A DNA stretch of 7,827 nt from an uncultured Muribaculaceae bacterium (GTDB taxonomy: Bacteria > Bacteroidota > Bacteroidia > Bacteroidales > Muribaculaceae): assembly GCA_948788915.1 (NCBI GenBank), contig CAQFOZ010000077.1, positions 1-7,827 of the forward strand. The letters run 5' to 3'. Shown here piece by piece: positions 6,591-7,827 of this stretch (the stretch's first letter is position 1; every line of letters starts with the position of its first letter). The notes under the pieces are model-generated. The model was not told where the DNA came from. It worked only from the letters and a program-made list of their open reading frames with translations, and searched no databases. Made by a program: the position numbers and the translations under genes.

Positions 6591-6635
6591 AAATTTTTGT
6601 TATTTTGTAAAAAATTATTTCTCAGTCTCTAATTA

Positions 6636-7697
6636 ATGGATCAGTCAGCCGGAAATGCAACAATTTTTGACGTGGCAAAACTTTGTGGTGTCTCAAGAGG
6701 CACCGTCGACAGAGTGTTGCACCGTCGTGGAAGAGTATCGCAGGCTACAATCGACAAAGTTGAGAGAGCTATTGAGATTCTCGGATACCGTCCAAATCCT
6801 AATGCGTCACTTCTTGCTTCAAGAAAAACTTTTGTTTTCAGCTGCCTTATCCCTACTTTCCAGAAAGGAGAATACTGGGAAAAGATTTATGAAGGGTTTC
6901 AGAAAGGGGCTGTGGCAAATCCTTATTTCAATATCGAGCTTGACTTCCACCTATACAACCAGACAGATCTAAATTCATATAAAAAGTGTTGTCGGGATAT
7001 TCTTGAGGCAAATCCGGCAGGTGTGATAATGAACACTGTGTTCCGCACGGAAACAGCCAAATTTTCGGAAAAACTGGATGCTGCTCAGATTCCCTATGCT
7101 TTTGTCGACAACGTATTCGATGAACTGAACTATACCGTATATTATGGTGTGGATCCATATAAAAGCGGGGCTCTTGGCGCATTTCTGCTTACCAACCGCT
7201 CAAATCCAAAAGAGATATTGCAGGTACGCCTTATACGAGACCTCGAACACCATGCTGACCCTAACTCCACGCGCCGGCAAGGTTTCATGGATTATATACA
7301 CCGCACTCTGCCAGAAACCAAAGTACATACTGTATTCGTTCAGCCATCGGATCCGCAACAGACTTATCTTACACTCGACAGGTTCTTTAAGGAAAACCCC
7401 AATGTAAAGCACATGGTAATGACGAGTTCCCGAATATACCTGATAGATGAGTTCCTGCAGAACAATCCCGATCCGGAACGTGTGGTGCTGGGTTTTGACA
7501 GTCTTGAGGGAAATGTGGCAAGCCTGCGTTCCGGAAATGTAGAATACCTTGTTACCCGACATATTGCAATGCAGTCATATCATGCTTTGGTAGCTTTAGC
7601 GGAATTCGTAATACGCAAGGTAACTCCTCAAAAGCGAAAGAACTATCTCCACATGGACATCCTGCACCGCCTGAATCTCGATGACTACGAGTCCTGA
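6636..7697 (+). CDS. LacI-family transcriptional regulator
   Basis: This is a DNA-binding regulator of 353 residues. Residues 9-57 are a LacI-type helix-turn-helix: TIFDVAKLCGVSRGTVDRVL, then VSQATIDKVERAIEILGY and the RPNPNA link. The hinge helix (about 55-63, NASLLASR) retains the Ala-x-x-Leu-Ala pattern, Leu60 being the residue expected to enter the minor groove at a central CG. Recognition-helix residues Arg21-Gly22 replace the Tyr-Gln of E. coli LacI, so its operator should differ from lacO. Residues ~66-335 form a periplasmic-binding-protein type effector and dimer domain, likely sensing a sugar or related small molecule that I cannot identify. The divergent gpsA-like gene with a shared palindrome is the likely target, perhaps with autoregulation. 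No consensus promoter is obvious upstream; a near match TTATTTTG sits at 6600-6607. The start gives a normal N-terminus for the family. Confidence 0.93.
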   Translation: MDQSAGNATIFDVAKLCGVSRGTVDRVLHRRGRVSQATIDKVERAIEILGYRPNPNASLLASRKTFVFSCLIPTFQKGEYWEKIYEGFQKGAVANPYFNIELDFHLYNQTDLNSYKKCCRDILEANPAGVIMNTVFRTETAKFSEKLDAAQIPYAFVDNVFDELNYTVYYGVDPYKSGALGAFLLTNRSNPKEILQVRLIRDLEHHADPNSTRRQGFMDYIHRTLPETKVHTVFVQPSDPQQTYLTLDRFFKENPNVKHMVMTSSRIYLIDEFLQNNPDPERVVLGFDSLEGNVASLRSGNVEYLVTRHIAMQSYHALVALAEFVIRKVTPQKRKNYLHMDILHRLNLDDYES

Positions 7698-7772
7698 CAG
7701 ACCCACATCATAAGCAACAGATAATCTGAACACAATATTACAATACAGAATGAGGCTGTCTAACAACCAAAG

Positions 7773-7827
7773 TGAAGTGACCCCAAAAAGTTGGACAGAT
7801 TATTAACTATATTGATTGAGAAAGAGT
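7773..7827 (+). mobile_element. Partial insertion sequence, left end, IS3-family-like
   Basis: From 7778 the sequence TGACCCCAAAAAGTTGGACA resembles the terminal inverted repeat of IS3-family elements, especially the IS150-like group, as I remember them. It is followed by an AT-rich leader ending in GAGAAAGAGT at the window edge, where an orfA start would be expected next. The exact outer boundary is uncertain (7773 or 7778), and no transposase codons lie inside the window. It sits 75-80 bp after the LacI-family gene without interrupting it. Confidence 0.5.

Noticed and set aside
6587..6599. AT-rich near-palindrome CAAAAAATTTTTG as a second operator.
   Set aside because: Runs of A and T give such symmetry by chance in this AT-rich interval, and it overlaps the -33 box; the GC-containing palindrome at 6538-6549 is far more specific.
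7720..7730. CAGAT-A-ATCTG inverted repeat after the LacI-family gene as a terminator.
   Set aside because: The stem is 5 bp, AT-rich, with a one-base loop and no U-tract; it cannot form a useful hairpin.

Overview
The window looks like chromosomal DNA from a gut-type member of Bacteroidales; a Muribaculaceae-like genome is my guess, not something the sequence proves. The reasons are promoter boxes of the Bacteroidetes type (TTTG or TTG, about 19-20 bp, then TAnnTTTG), AT-rich leaders with no strong Shine-Dalgarno sequences, moderate GC in genes, and protein families that resemble Bacteroidetes versions.

Layout. A tRNA-Ser(GGA) gene lies on the minus strand at the left edge (2-89), with a candidate promoter at 148-178. 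Divergent from it is a co-directional block on the plus strand: a small lipoprotein of unknown function (223-813), a short-chain polyprenyl diphosphate synthase (825-1793), a TatD-family metal-dependent DNase (1790-2563, overlapping the synthase by 4 bp), a CPA2-type cation:proton antiporter with a C-terminal cytoplasmic domain (2608-4605, non-ATG start) and a YihX-like HAD phosphatase (4647-5267). Gaps of 11, -4, 44 and 41 bp suggest one transcription unit. A hairpin terminator (5343-5363) separates this block from a convergent gpsA-like dehydrogenase on the minus strand (5443-6504).

A LacI-family regulator (6636-7697, plus) is divergent from the gpsA-like gene. The 131 bp between them holds a consensus promoter pointing at the dehydrogenase and, just past its predicted start site, a perfect 12-bp palindrome with a central CG step, which is what a LacI-family operator looks like. 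These two genes form a likely regulator/target pair. Downstream of the regulator, the last ~55 bp carry what appears to be the terminal inverted repeat of an IS3-family insertion sequence running off the window.

Most of the region is ordinary housekeeping content. The observations most worth following are: (1) the antiporter appears to lack the membrane aspartate expected in its ion-binding helix (Ala159-Val160 instead); (2) the LacI operator/promoter arrangement places a G3P-dehydrogenase-like enzyme under sugar-type control; (3) the enzyme itself has Thr in place of the conserved substrate-binding Asn; (4) the antiporter has a TTG or ATT start just after an ATG-TAA-TAG start-stop. I saw no CRISPR array, no defence system and no clearly novel multi-gene system.
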